Assembly: GCF_008639165.1 (NCBI RefSeq)
Contig: NZ_CP029197.1
Span: forward strand, 4,468,001 to 4,532,000
Reading direction: 5' to 3'
Length of the DNA stretch: 64,000 bases
Source: Streptomyces venezuelae ATCC 10712
GTDB lineage: Bacteria > Actinomycetota > Actinomycetes > Streptomycetales > Streptomycetaceae
Both the position numbers and the translations under genes were made by a program. Below the pieces are notes generated by a model. That model was not told the origin of the DNA. It saw nothing but the letters and a program-made list of their open reading frames with translations, and ran no database searches. Every line of letters begins with the position of its first letter. Position 1 is the first letter of the stretch. Shown in pieces: positions 41,884 to 51,664 of this stretch.

Positions 41884-41889
41884 TGGTCG

Positions 41890-42870
41890 GTGGACATCAG
41901 TCCGGTCAAGGAGGCGGGCCCGGTGGGCACCGCGGTCGACCCCGAGTCACTGGCCGCCGTCGGCGTCTCCCAGGGCGGCCGCGGACCCAAGGGGCTCGCG
42001 GGTCACCGCTTCGGGCCCGTCGCGCTCGTCGTCACCGGCGGGCTCTCCGTGCAGTTCGGGTCGGCCCTCGCCGTGCTCCTCATGCCGAGGGCGGGCGCCC
42101 TCGGCGTCGTCACCCTGCGGCTCGTGCTCGCCGCCGCCGTCCTGCTGATCGTCTGCCGCCCCAAGGTCCGCGGCTACGGCCGCGCGGACTGGGGCACCAT
42201 CGTCGCCTTCGGCGCGGCGATGGCCGGCATGAACATCCTCTTCTACCAGGCCGCCGACCGGATTCCGCTGGGCGCCGCCGTGACCCTGGAGGTCCTCGGC
42301 CCGCTGATCCTCTCCGTGGTCGCCTCCCGCCGCCTGATGAACCTCCTCTGGGCGGGCCTCGCCCTCGGCGGCGTCGTCCTGCTCAGCGGCGGCGGCTTCG
42401 ACCGGCTCGACCCACTGGGCGCGGCCTTCGCGCTCGCGGCGGGCGCGATGTGGGCGACGTACATCGTGTTCAGTGCGCGTACGGGCCGGCGCTTCCCGCA
42501 GGCGGACGGGCTGGCGCTCGCGATGGCCTTCGGCGCCGTCCTCAGCCTGCCGCTGGGCATCGCGGAGGCGGGCGACAAGCTCCTCGTACCGTCGACGATC
42601 GGCCTGGGCCTCGCGGTCGCCCTGATGTCGTCCGTCCTGCCGTACACCCTCGAACTCCTCGCCCTGCGCCGCCTGCCCGCCCCCACGTTCGCCATCCTGA
42701 TGAGCCTGGAACCGGCCATTGCGGCGACGGCCGGCTTCCTCATCCTCAGCCAGGCCCTGTCCCTGACGGACGCCCTCGCGATCGCCCTCGTCATCGCGGC
42801 GAGCATGGGAGCGGTCCGCACCCAGGCGCGAGCGACGAGGCGAGAGCGAGAGCGAGGACGGTCGGCGTAG
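41890..42870 (+). CDS. EamA/RhtA-type transporter
   Basis: 326-residue drug/metabolite transporter with ten hydrophobic segments arranged as two EamA halves. Visible features are SVQFGSALAVLLMPRAGALG, VVTLRLVLAAAVLLIVC, LGAAVTLEVLGPLILSVVAS and LSSVLPYTLELLALRRLPAP-like (here MSSVLPYTLELLALRRL), FAILMSLEPAIAATAGFLIL. It resembles RhtA, the threonine/homoserine exporter. GTG at 41890 has GAGGAG upstream. Likely regulated by the divergent LysR protein. Confidence 0.9.
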   Translation: MDISPVKEAGPVGTAVDPESLAAVGVSQGGRGPKGLAGHRFGPVALVVTGGLSVQFGSALAVLLMPRAGALGVVTLRLVLAAAVLLIVCRPKVRGYGRADWGTIVAFGAAMAGMNILFYQAADRIPLGAAVTLEVLGPLILSVVASRRLMNLLWAGLALGGVVLLSGGGFDRLDPLGAAFALAAGAMWATYIVFSARTGRRFPQADGLALAMAFGAVLSLPLGIAEAGDKLLVPSTIGLGLAVALMSSVLPYTLELLALRRLPAPTFAILMSLEPAIAATAGFLILSQALSLTDALAIALVIAASMGAVRTQARATRRERERGRSA

Positions 42871-42893
42871 GAGCTAGGCGCGAGGCGCTAGGC

Positions 42894-42945
42894 GTCGGGG
42901 GCGAGGCCGGCGTCGGGGGTGAGGTCGGCATCGGGGGCGAGGACG
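42894..42945. repeat. 18-bp tandem repeat
   Basis: Nearly three copies of GTCGGGGGCGAGGCCGGC lie in the gap between the EamA and SUMF1-like genes. Confidence 0.65.
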
Positions 42946-42983
42946 TCCTGCCGGCGATCCCGCCCCAATGTCCGGTTCTACTT

Positions 42984-43745
42984 CTACGCGGCCGGTGCCG
43001 CGAGGCGGAAGCCCACGCCGATCGCCTCCAGGTCCGGCTCATAGGCGCCGTGCCGACGAGCGCAGCGGGCCAGGTCCCGGTCGTGGCGGAAGGCGCCGCC
43101 TCGGGTGACGTGCCGGTCGAAGGCCCAATCTTCGGTGGTCGCCACCTCGGCGGGCGCGCCGGGGTAGGGGGCGTAGAGGGTGGAGGTCCACTCGTCGGCG
43201 TTGCCCGCCATGTCCAGCACACCGAAGGGGCTGGCTCCGTCGGGGAACGAGCCGACCGGCGTGGTGGTGCCGATGCCCAGGTCCACCAGATTGGCCAGAC
43301 CGGTTCGGTACGCGTCGCCCCACGGGAACTCCCGGCAGTCGTCGCCCCGCGCGGCGCGCTCCCACTCGTCCTCCGTGGGGAGCCGCACCTCGTGGCCGAG
43401 CTGTTCTCCGAGCCACCGGCAGTAGGCCGTCGCCGCCTCCCAGGGCACCCCGATGACCGGGTGGTCTGCCGGGCCCTGGGGGGCCGGTCGGCCGGTGGCC
43501 GCCGCGAAGCGTGCCCACTGGCCGACCGTGACCGGGGTGCGGGCGACCCGGAACGCCGGGACGTGGACCTCCGCGCGGGGAGCTTCCTTCAGGTACCACT
43601 CCACCGGCACCCCGGTGTCGGCGTAACGGCGGGCCACTGCCGGGACTTCGTCGACCGGCGTACCTCGGCGCAGCAACCCTGCCGGGATGTCGACCCAGTT
43701 CACCTGCTCCACCTGCTTCACGTGCTCCACCCGCTCCACCTGCAT
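42984..43745 (-). CDS. SUMF1/FGE-fold protein lacking one active-site Cys
   Basis: 253-residue protein of the formylglycine-generating enzyme-like fold. Characteristic blocks are WVDIPAGLLRRGT, FRVARTPVTVGQWARFAAAT, HPVIGVPWEAATAYCRWLGE, RLPTEDEWERAARGD, EFPWGD, GVLDMAGNADEWTST and RGGAFRHD. True FGEs have two active-site cysteines in the GGSxxCxxxxCxR region; here the first is absent (GGAFRHDRDLARCARR), so sulfatase maturation is doubtful. ATG at 43745 has AAGGAG at 5-nt spacing, favoured over 43763. The N-terminus is repetitive (VERVEHVKQVEQV). No sulfatase is nearby. Confidence 0.85.
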   Translation of the reverse strand: MQVERVEHVKQVEQVNWVDIPAGLLRRGTPVDEVPAVARRYADTGVPVEWYLKEAPRAEVHVPAFRVARTPVTVGQWARFAAATGRPAPQGPADHPVIGVPWEAATAYCRWLGEQLGHEVRLPTEDEWERAARGDDCREFPWGDAYRTGLANLVDLGIGTTTPVGSFPDGASPFGVLDMAGNADEWTSTLYAPYPGAPAEVATTEDWAFDRHVTRGGAFRHDRDLARCARRHGAYEPDLEAIGVGFRLAAPAA

Positions 43746-44051
43746 TGACACTCCTTGGCTCACGTGCGCAACTCACATGATCACCTTGGCGGTCGGGGTG
43801 CGCGTCGGCCGATGGGCCCATGTCCTCAGCGACCTTGGAACCAGGACCTCGGGTCCCTCCTGCCCGGGTCTTCGGTCGTCCCCCGCCGAGGCCCCATACC
43901 CATGGGCGGGGCGGAAGGCGGGAGGGGAATGTGTTCATGCGACGCGTACGCACAACAGGGGTCTGGCAGGGTTGGCGTTGCGGTTTCACGCTGCGGGTCG
44001 GGGGTCACCTGCGTAGCCATCCACCCGCCTTGCGATGAACGGAGAGACGCC
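43746..44051. other. Divergent intergenic region, no gene recognised
   Basis: 306 bp between the SUMF1-like gene and the F420-type reductase gene. I see no complete coding frame with a credible start and composition, no RNA gene and no strong palindrome. A GGAGAG ribosome-binding site for the reductase ends the stretch. Confidence 0.5.
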
Positions 44052-44816
44052 GTGCCTGGACCACGTGGAACAGTCGGAGACGTTGGAGTCATCAGGACGG
44101 TCGGTCTGATCGGCAGCGGCATGATCGGCACCTCCGTGGCCCGACTGGCCGTCGCCGCCGGGCTCGACGTCGTCCTCAGCAACTCGCGCGGCCCCGAGAC
44201 GCTCACCGGTCTCGTCGCCGAACTCGGCGACCGCGCCCGCGCCGCCACCCCGGCGGAGGCGGCCCGCGCGGCGGACCTCGTCGTGGCCGCCGTGCCGCTG
44301 ACGGCCTACCGCCTGCTGCCCGCCGACGCGCTGGCCGGCAGGACGGTGATCGACACCGCGAACTACCACCCCGAACGGGACGGCCGGCTGCCCGAACTGG
44401 ACGCGGGCGAACTGACCTCCACGGCGTGGGCGCAGCGGCTGCTCCCGGAGGCGCGGCTCGTGAAGGCCTTCAACAACATCACCCCACATCAACTGCTTTC
44501 CCTTGCCCGCCCGTTGGGTGCGCCGGACCGCAGCGCGCTTCCCCTGGCGGGCGACGACGCGGAGGCCAAGGCGCTGGCGGGCCGGCTGCTGGACGTCCTG
44601 GGGTACGACGCGGTGGACACGGGCCCGCTCGCCACGAGCTGGCGCAGCGAACCGGACACGCCGGTGTACGTACGGCCGTACCTCGGCGAGGTTCCCGCCC
44701 TGAGCCTTGCGGAGTTCTTCCGCTGGACCCTCCGGACCCCGGGCACGGCGGTCCCCGCGGCCCGGGTGGCCGGACTCGTGGAGTCCGCGGTGCGGGGAGC
44801 GGCGGGGGAGGGGTGA
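44052..44816 (+). CDS. NADPH-dependent F420 reductase-like (NAD-binding) protein
   Basis: 254-residue Rossmann-fold protein of the Fno/NpdG group (F420:NADP oxidoreductase-like, also called NADPH-dependent F420 reductase). Dinucleotide motif GLIGSGMIGTSVARLAVAAG, then VVLSNSRGPETL (NADPH-type Ser/Arg), ADLVVAAVPLTAYRLLPADA, VIDTANYHPERDG and LVKAFNNI are family landmarks. GTG at 44052 has GGAGAG at 5-nt spacing. Real F420 use is not shown; many members act on other substrates. Confidence 0.85.
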   Translation: MPGPRGTVGDVGVIRTVGLIGSGMIGTSVARLAVAAGLDVVLSNSRGPETLTGLVAELGDRARAATPAEAARAADLVVAAVPLTAYRLLPADALAGRTVIDTANYHPERDGRLPELDAGELTSTAWAQRLLPEARLVKAFNNITPHQLLSLARPLGAPDRSALPLAGDDAEAKALAGRLLDVLGYDAVDTGPLATSWRSEPDTPVYVRPYLGEVPALSLAEFFRWTLRTPGTAVPAARVAGLVESAVRGAAGEG

Positions 44817-44908
44817 CGGGCGTCCTGGTGTCGGGACGCCGCAACACCCGGAAGGCAGTGCGCTCCGACGTCCTCGCGGCGCCGTACGCCTCCTCCTAGG
44901 ATCCGCGC

Positions 44909-45286
44909 ATGATCGCTGAACTGCAGTGCCTCGTACTCGACTGCCCCGCGCCCCGCGAACTCGCCGGGTTCTACCGCTCGGTGCTCGGCGGCGAGGTCGA
45001 CCGGCCGGACCGGCGCTGGGGTCTCGACGAGGACTGGTCGACCCTGCACACCCCCGGCGGCCTCGTCCTCTGCTTCCAGCGGGTCGCCGACCACCGCCCG
45101 CCGACGTGGCCGTCCCCCGAGCGGCCCCAGCAGTTCCACCTGGACTTCGGCGTCCCGGACCTGGACGCGGCACACGAGCAGGTCCTCGCCCAGGGCGCGA
45201 GCCTCCTGGACGCCGGCGAACCCGCCCGAGGCTGGCGCGTCTACGCGGACCCGGCGGGCCACCCGTTCTGCCTGGTCAGGCACTGA
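44909..45286 (+). CDS. VOC (glyoxalase/bleomycin-resistance-like) protein
   Basis: 125-residue vicinal-oxygen-chelate fold protein. Two beta-alpha-beta-beta-beta modules are seen: LQCLVLDCPAPRELAGFYRS with the strand LVLCFQRV, then FHLDFGVPDLDAAHEQVLAQ and WRVYADPAGHPFCLVRH. His and Glu positions typical for metal are partly kept. Substrate unknown. ATG at 44909. It ends 28 bp before the CTAG-bounded mobile element. Confidence 0.88.
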   Translation: MIAELQCLVLDCPAPRELAGFYRSVLGGEVDRPDRRWGLDEDWSTLHTPGGLVLCFQRVADHRPPTWPSPERPQQFHLDFGVPDLDAAHEQVLAQGASLLDAGEPARGWRVYADPAGHPFCLVRH

Positions 45287-45314
45287 GCGCCGGGACTGGT
45301 CAGCCGGCGGAGTC

Positions 45315-46210
45315 CTAGGACCTATCCGGCCGATCACGCCTCTGATCCGAGCACCGGTCCGATCCGAGAGGTCGGGAAACGGGAGACGTTCCGGGCCGGG
45401 AATTCTTGGCGCGCCGCGCCTGGTAGAACACTGACCCGTGGGTATCCAGGAGCGGGAACGCAAGATGTACCGGCCGCTGCGGCGGGCCGGCCTCGAGGTG
45501 ATCCCGGACGCCGTGCCGGACGGCACGATGCCGTTCGTCGCCGGATACGGTCGCGAGGACATTGCCGGAGGCTTCTCCCACCCGTACGAAACCCCACGGC
45601 TCGTCGAGCGTCTCAACGAGGACTGGTACGACCTGGCTGTCTCCTCGGGCCTCTTCGACCACCGGCGCGAGTTCCTCGTCCTGCTTCCGCACGGCATCTA
45701 CACGCACCAGGCCCTCCTGCCGAAGGAGCACCTGCACTACGGCCGCCACACCCCACCGCCGGTCTGGACCCGGGTCCGCCTCCTCGACCGCTGGGACATC
45801 ATGGGCCGGGGTGCGGCATCGGCGTTCCTCGGGATACGTGCGGGCCACCCGGGTTTCAGCATGATGGCGCTCGACGGCAGCGTGTACATCGGCTGCTCGA
45901 CGGGCGAGATCGGTGTCGACGTGAGGGCGGTGGCCCACCCGGCCCGCTCCGAGAACATCCTGCAACACCTTGAGTGGTACGCACATTGGGACTATCCCCG
46001 CACCGACAAGGAGTTGCAGAAGCGGATCGCTGCCTGGCTCGCGAGCCGCACGCCGGGGACCGCCAGCCGTTCCGGCCGATGACCACGCGGGCCCCGGCGA
46101 TACGGCGTACAGCCACGGGCCCTGCCGCGAATAGCTGCGGCGACGCGGCATCCGGCACGCGATCCCCGACTCTGTACGGCTGCGAGCTTGATCGACCGGA
46201 CAGGTCCTAG
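45315..46210. mobile_element. IS-like cassette without transposase, CTAG target duplication
   Basis: Left end GACCTATCCGGCCGATCA (45319-45336) and right end TGATCGACCGGACAGGTC (46189-46206) form an 18-bp terminal inverted repeat with two mismatches. Both are bordered outside by CTAG (45315-45318, 46207-46210), the 4-bp YTAR duplication typical of IS5-group insertion. The 888-bp interior contains one open gene (45438-46082) with no DDE transposase motif, so the element fits a mobile insertion cassette mobilised in trans by a related IS. The right CTAG supplies the TAG stop codon of the adjacent SnoaL-like gene. Confidence 0.72.
45438..46082 (+). CDS. Cargo protein of the IS-like cassette, unknown function
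   Basis: 214-residue protein I do not recognise. Salient stretches are MYRPLRRAGLEVIPDAVPDG, FSHPYETPRLVERLNEDWYD, EFLVLLPHGIYTHQALLPKE, FLGIRAGHPGFSMMALDGSV and ARSENILQHLEWYAHWDYP. It is soluble, rich in His, Trp and Tyr, without signal peptide, membrane helix or Walker/HTH motif. GTG at 45438 has no ribosome-binding site; a -10-like TAGAAC 8-13 bp upstream suggests a leaderless message. It lies wholly inside the inverted-repeat-bounded segment, so it is likely horizontally moved. Confidence 0.6.
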   Translation: MGIQERERKMYRPLRRAGLEVIPDAVPDGTMPFVAGYGREDIAGGFSHPYETPRLVERLNEDWYDLAVSSGLFDHRREFLVLLPHGIYTHQALLPKEHLHYGRHTPPPVWTRVRLLDRWDIMGRGAASAFLGIRAGHPGFSMMALDGSVYIGCSTGEIGVDVRAVAHPARSENILQHLEWYAHWDYPRTDKELQKRIAAWLASRTPGTASRSGR

Positions 46211-46611
46211 TCGGCGACGACGCCCGTGTTCTGGCAGGCGGTCAGCAGCCAGCGGCCGTCGGCCTGCTTCGAGATCACGTACAGCGGGGCGCCCTCGCTC
46301 TCGTCGCCCGGGGCCAGGTAGCGCTGACGGACCTTGACCGCCGCGACGTCGGGGCGGATGAAGAACACGTGCCTCACCTCGTAGGTGACCTTGCCGTCCC
46401 AGTTCGCCGCGGGGAGAACCTTGCGGGTGAACTCCGAGATCGCGTCGAGGCCGATGAGGACCTTGCCGTGGGCCGTCGTCCAGATCGCGTCCGGGTGGAA
46501 GAGGGCGAGGAACTCCTCGGGGTCCTTGTTCTGCTGGGAGTGCTCGACGGTGGCGACGAGCTGGTTGATCGCTTCGATGTCTGCCGCGTGGGATACGGAT
46601 TCCGTAGTCAT
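46207..46611 (-). CDS. SnoaL/SgcJ-like NTF2-fold protein
   Basis: 134-residue NTF2-like protein of the SgcJ/EcaC type. Blocks are IEAINQLVATVEHSQQNKDP, EEFLALFHPDAIWTTAHGKV, GLDAISEFTRKVLP, FFIRPDVAAVKVRQRYL and GRWLLTACQNTGV. These small proteins are often found in antibiotic clusters or as orphan polyketide-cyclase-like folds; function here is unknown. ATG at 46611 has GAGGATGATCCAC upstream. The TAG stop (46207-46209) is part of the CTAG duplication at the edge of the mobile cassette. Confidence 0.82.
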   Translation of the reverse strand: MTTESVSHAADIEAINQLVATVEHSQQNKDPEEFLALFHPDAIWTTAHGKVLIGLDAISEFTRKVLPAANWDGKVTYEVRHVFFIRPDVAAVKVRQRYLAPGDESEGAPLYVISKQADGRWLLTACQNTGVVAD

Positions 46612-46713
46612 GTGGATCATCCTCACACCTCAAGTGCGGTTGAGGTCAAGCGTGTTATCGCAGGCGTAGGGGTGCTGAGGGCGACCGACCCGGACCTGAT
46701 CGGGCGGGACCCC

Positions 46714-49044
<2,331 letters not shown>

Positions 49045-49095
49045 GACAAATCAACCCTTCGCGGGCGGGTGCGGCATCGCCCTCACCATACAGGA

Positions 49096-49119
49096 ACATC
49101 TGAACAGGTCTTCAGGTGT
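49096..49119. promoter_or_regulatory. ArsR/SmtB-type operator between arsR-like and metal ATPase genes
   Basis: Arms ACATCTGAA and TTCAGGTGT pair at 8 of 9 positions around CAGGTC, much like the TGAACA-type 12-2-12 sites of SmtB/NmtR repressors. A -10-like TATGAT (49126-49131) lies 6 bp before the ArsR ATG, suggesting leaderless transcription of the repressor gene. Confidence 0.6.
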
Positions 49120-49137
49120 CATCGTTATGATGACCCC

Positions 49138-49542
49138 ATGGGCCACGGAACCGAGACCGCCAGGAGCGCCACCACCCGCGAGCGCCTCGACGCGGTCGGC
49201 ACCGCCGATGTCGCCGCCACCCTCCAGGCCCTCGCGACCCCCTCGCGGCTGCACATCCTCGCCCGCCTCCAGGAGGGCCCCTGCTCCGTCGGGGACCTCG
49301 CCGACGCCGTCGGCATGGAGGCCTCCGCCTGCTCCCACCAGCTGCGCCTGCTGCGTAACCTCGGGCTGGTCACGGGCGAGCGCCACGGGCGCTCGATCGT
49401 CTACGCCCTGTACGACAACCACGTCGCCGAACTCCTCGACCAGGCGCTCTACCACGTCGAGCACCTGCGGCTCGGGATGCGGGACGCCCCGGCGGCCCTC
49501 GGCGAGGAAGCGGCGCCGGAGCGGGCGCCGACCGGTCCGTAG
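49138..49542 (+). CDS. ArsR/SmtB family metalloregulator
   Basis: 134-residue winged-helix repressor. The HTH is CSVGDLADAVGMEASACSHQ LRLLRNLGLV with wing GERHGRSIVYALYDNHVAEL. The C-terminal helix DQALYHVEHLRLGMRD contains His and Asp residues of the alpha-5 metal site used by NmtR/KmtR-like sensors of Ni and Co, which fits the P1B-4 pump next door. ATG at 49138. The C-terminus after LRLGMRDAP is a variable tail. Confidence 0.92.
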   Translation: MGHGTETARSATTRERLDAVGTADVAATLQALATPSRLHILARLQEGPCSVGDLADAVGMEASACSHQLRLLRNLGLVTGERHGRSIVYALYDNHVAELLDQALYHVEHLRLGMRDAPAALGEEAAPERAPTGP

Positions 49543-49665
49543 CCGGCGGCGTCCCGGCGCGTCCCGATCCTGTTGATCATTGGCCTGCGGGCTGTTTCGG
49601 GGGAGTCCCGGCCGGCGCGACGATGTCGATCAATGGTTCGTCTCGGTACGAGGGAGGGAGTCGTC

Positions 49666-49848
49666 GTGGCTCTGGAGATGCGTGAGCGGTGCGAGCGGTG
49701 CGAGGTGGCCGTGCTGGTGGCGGACGGTCCCGCGCGGATCTGTTCGTACGAGTGCAGCTACTGCGTGCCCTGCGCCGACGAGATGCGGAACGTCTGCCCC
49801 AACTGCGGCGGCGAACTCGTTCCCCGCCCGCGACGCGTCGCCGGGTAG
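49666..49848 (+). CDS. DUF1272 zinc-ribbon-like protein
   Basis: 60-residue protein with eight cysteines: MRERCERCEVAVLVADGPAR, ICSYECSYCVPCADEM and CPNCGGELVPRP. This is the DUF1272 pattern, expected to bind two zinc ions. GTG at 49666 has AGGGAGGGAG upstream. Function unknown. The 207 bp after it up to the hydrolase hold only a doubtful 17-codon frame at 49927-49980. Confidence 0.88.
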   Translation: MALEMRERCERCEVAVLVADGPARICSYECSYCVPCADEMRNVCPNCGGELVPRPRRVAG

Positions 49849-50055
49849 GCGACCGGAGGCGCGGTGGGTCGGTGCATCGACGTTATTCCTCTCGAGCTCT
49901 CCGCAGGGTCCGCTACGCTCGCCGGCATGAGTTCCGTCATCCACAACTGGCAGGCCCTGCGCACGCGGTCGACGTCCTGACCCGCGGAGTCGGCCGCGTC
50001 GCCGACACCGGGGTCCACGTCCATCGTTCGCCTCCGGATGACGAGGAACTCCACC

Positions 50056-50919
50056 ATGCGCGCTCACTCGCGCCCCACGTTCGTTTTCGTGCACGGCGCT
50101 TCCAGCAACTCCCGGGCCTGGAGCCCGTTGCAGAACGAACTGGCCCTGCTCGGGCACCGTTCGTACGCCGTCGACCTACCCGGCCACGGTGATCGCGCCG
50201 CCGGCCCCGCCGCCTACTACCGGCAGCCCCAGGACATGGCGGCGCTGGCCGCCGCTCCCTCCCCGATGCGTGGTGTCACGTTGCGGGACAACGTGGAGCA
50301 CGTGGTGGACGCCGTGCGCCGGCTCGCCGAGCACGGGCCGGTCGTCCTGGTCGGCAACAGCCTCGGTGGCCTGACGGTCAGCGCCGTCGCCAACGCCGCG
50401 CACGACCTGCTCGACCGTGTCGTCTACCTCTCCGCGCTGTGCCTCAGTACCCCGGCCATGCTCACCGAGCCGTGGGACGTGGTGGACGACAACCTGCTGG
50501 ACGCGGCGGCGGCTGGGATTACTGTGCCGGACGTGCGCGACCCCGCTGTGGCCCGGCTGAACTGGCGTAGCGCCCATGCCGATCCGGCCCTGTTCGCCCA
50601 GTTGAAGGCCGCCATCATGGCCGACTCCACCGACGACCAGTTCCGCGTGCTGCTGGACTCGATGGACCCGGACGAGACCTACGCGGTGCTGGAGCCGGGG
50701 GCCCTGGTCCGGGCCGACGGGTGGGGCCGCATCCCGCACACCTACGTCCGTCTGTCGAAGGACCGCGGCATCACGCCGGCCGTCCAGGACTACATGATCC
50801 GGAAAGCGGACGAGCTGACGCCGGACAACCCGTTCGAGGTGCACACCCTGGCCACGTCACACGTGGGCTACTTCAGCCGGCCGCGACTCTTCGCGGACCT
50901 CTTGACCGGCCTGGTCTAG
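50056..50919 (+). CDS. Alpha/beta hydrolase (esterase/hydroxynitrile-lyase-like)
   Basis: 287-residue alpha/beta-hydrolase. The oxyanion segment is FVFVHGASSNSRAW, nucleophile elbow VLVGNSLGGLTVSA, acid near the DETYAVLEPGA to HTYVRLSKDRG region, and final His in LATSHVGYFSRP. The overall pattern resembles plant-type esterase/hydroxynitrile lyase relatives (SalE-like) common in Streptomyces. ATG at 50056 has GAGGAA at 7-nt spacing, preferred to ATG 50038. It is followed by a hairpin terminator. Confidence 0.87.
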   Translation: MRAHSRPTFVFVHGASSNSRAWSPLQNELALLGHRSYAVDLPGHGDRAAGPAAYYRQPQDMAALAAAPSPMRGVTLRDNVEHVVDAVRRLAEHGPVVLVGNSLGGLTVSAVANAAHDLLDRVVYLSALCLSTPAMLTEPWDVVDDNLLDAAAAGITVPDVRDPAVARLNWRSAHADPALFAQLKAAIMADSTDDQFRVLLDSMDPDETYAVLEPGALVRADGWGRIPHTYVRLSKDRGITPAVQDYMIRKADELTPDNPFEVHTLATSHVGYFSRPRLFADLLTGLV

Positions 50920-50932
50920 CACCACCCGTTTC

Positions 50933-50971
50933 GGCGTCCCCGCCGCCGGTCGCCCCGGCAACGGGGACGCC
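50933..50971 (+). terminator. Hairpin terminator
   Basis: GGCGTCCCCG and CGGGGACGCC form a perfect 10-bp stem with a 19-nt GC-rich loop, 13 bp after the hydrolase stop codon. Confidence 0.65.
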
Positions 50972-51099
50972 GTCCACCCTCCGGGCATGGGCATGGGCAT
51001 GAGAGTGCCGACCACCGGACCGCGAGGAACGCCTACCTGGCCGGGCTCCACATCACGGGCATCTTCCTCCGGTCGGCACAACGGCCCAGACGGAACCGC

Positions 51100-51600
51100 C
51101 TAGCTGCGGCCGACCAGAGTCGTCACGTACGGCACGAGGCCCTGGCGGGTGTAGAAGCGGATGGCGTCCGCGTTGGTGGCGATGACGTCGAGCTGGTACT
51201 CGCGCGCTCCCCGCGCCACGAACTCGGCACGGACCGCCTCGAACAGGCGAGTCCCGATCCCGCCGCCCCGCTGGTCGGCCCGTACGGAAAGACTCTCCAG
51301 GACACCGGTTTTCGCCCCTCGTTCCCAGGAACCCGGCGGCTGATCCTTCACACGGGCCAGGGCATAGCCGACAAGTTCGCCACCGGCTTCGGCGGCCAGC
51401 ACGAAGGCATCCGGGGAAGCCAGCCATGTCTCGTACTTGGCCCTGCGATGCCGCCACGAAGCCTCAGGGGACAGGGAGGGAGAGAGCTCTTCGAGATGCC
51501 CGGCCACGGCCACGTGGTGGGTGTGGAGTGCTTTCCACAGGGGTTCGAGATCGTCGAGACGGTCAGCTGATAGGTGCCCGATCAAGAGGTGCTGGCTCAT
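51100..51600 (-). CDS. GNAT family N-acetyltransferase
   Basis: 166-residue acetyltransferase. The acetyl-CoA site is LESLSVRADQRGGGIGTRLF (QRGGGIG loop) and motif B is QLDVIATNADAIRFYTRQGL. N-terminus HLLIGHLSADRLDDLEPLWK. Substrate unknown. ATG at 51600. It stands at the edge of a 1-kb gene-free repeat region. Confidence 0.88.
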   Translation of the reverse strand: MSQHLLIGHLSADRLDDLEPLWKALHTHHVAVAGHLEELSPSLSPEASWRHRRAKYETWLASPDAFVLAAEAGGELVGYALARVKDQPPGSWERGAKTGVLESLSVRADQRGGGIGTRLFEAVRAEFVARGAREYQLDVIATNADAIRFYTRQGLVPYVTTLVGRS

Positions 51601-51664
51601 CCGAACACCTTATGAGAACGCCGAACTGCCGCTGGCCTGGCGGTGATCGGAACGAATCTGCGTG

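Noticed and set aside
49927..49980. 17-codon frame MSSVIHNWQALRTRSTS before the alpha/beta hydrolase
   Set aside because: No ribosome-binding site and no sign of conservation. A leader peptide is possible but unsupported.
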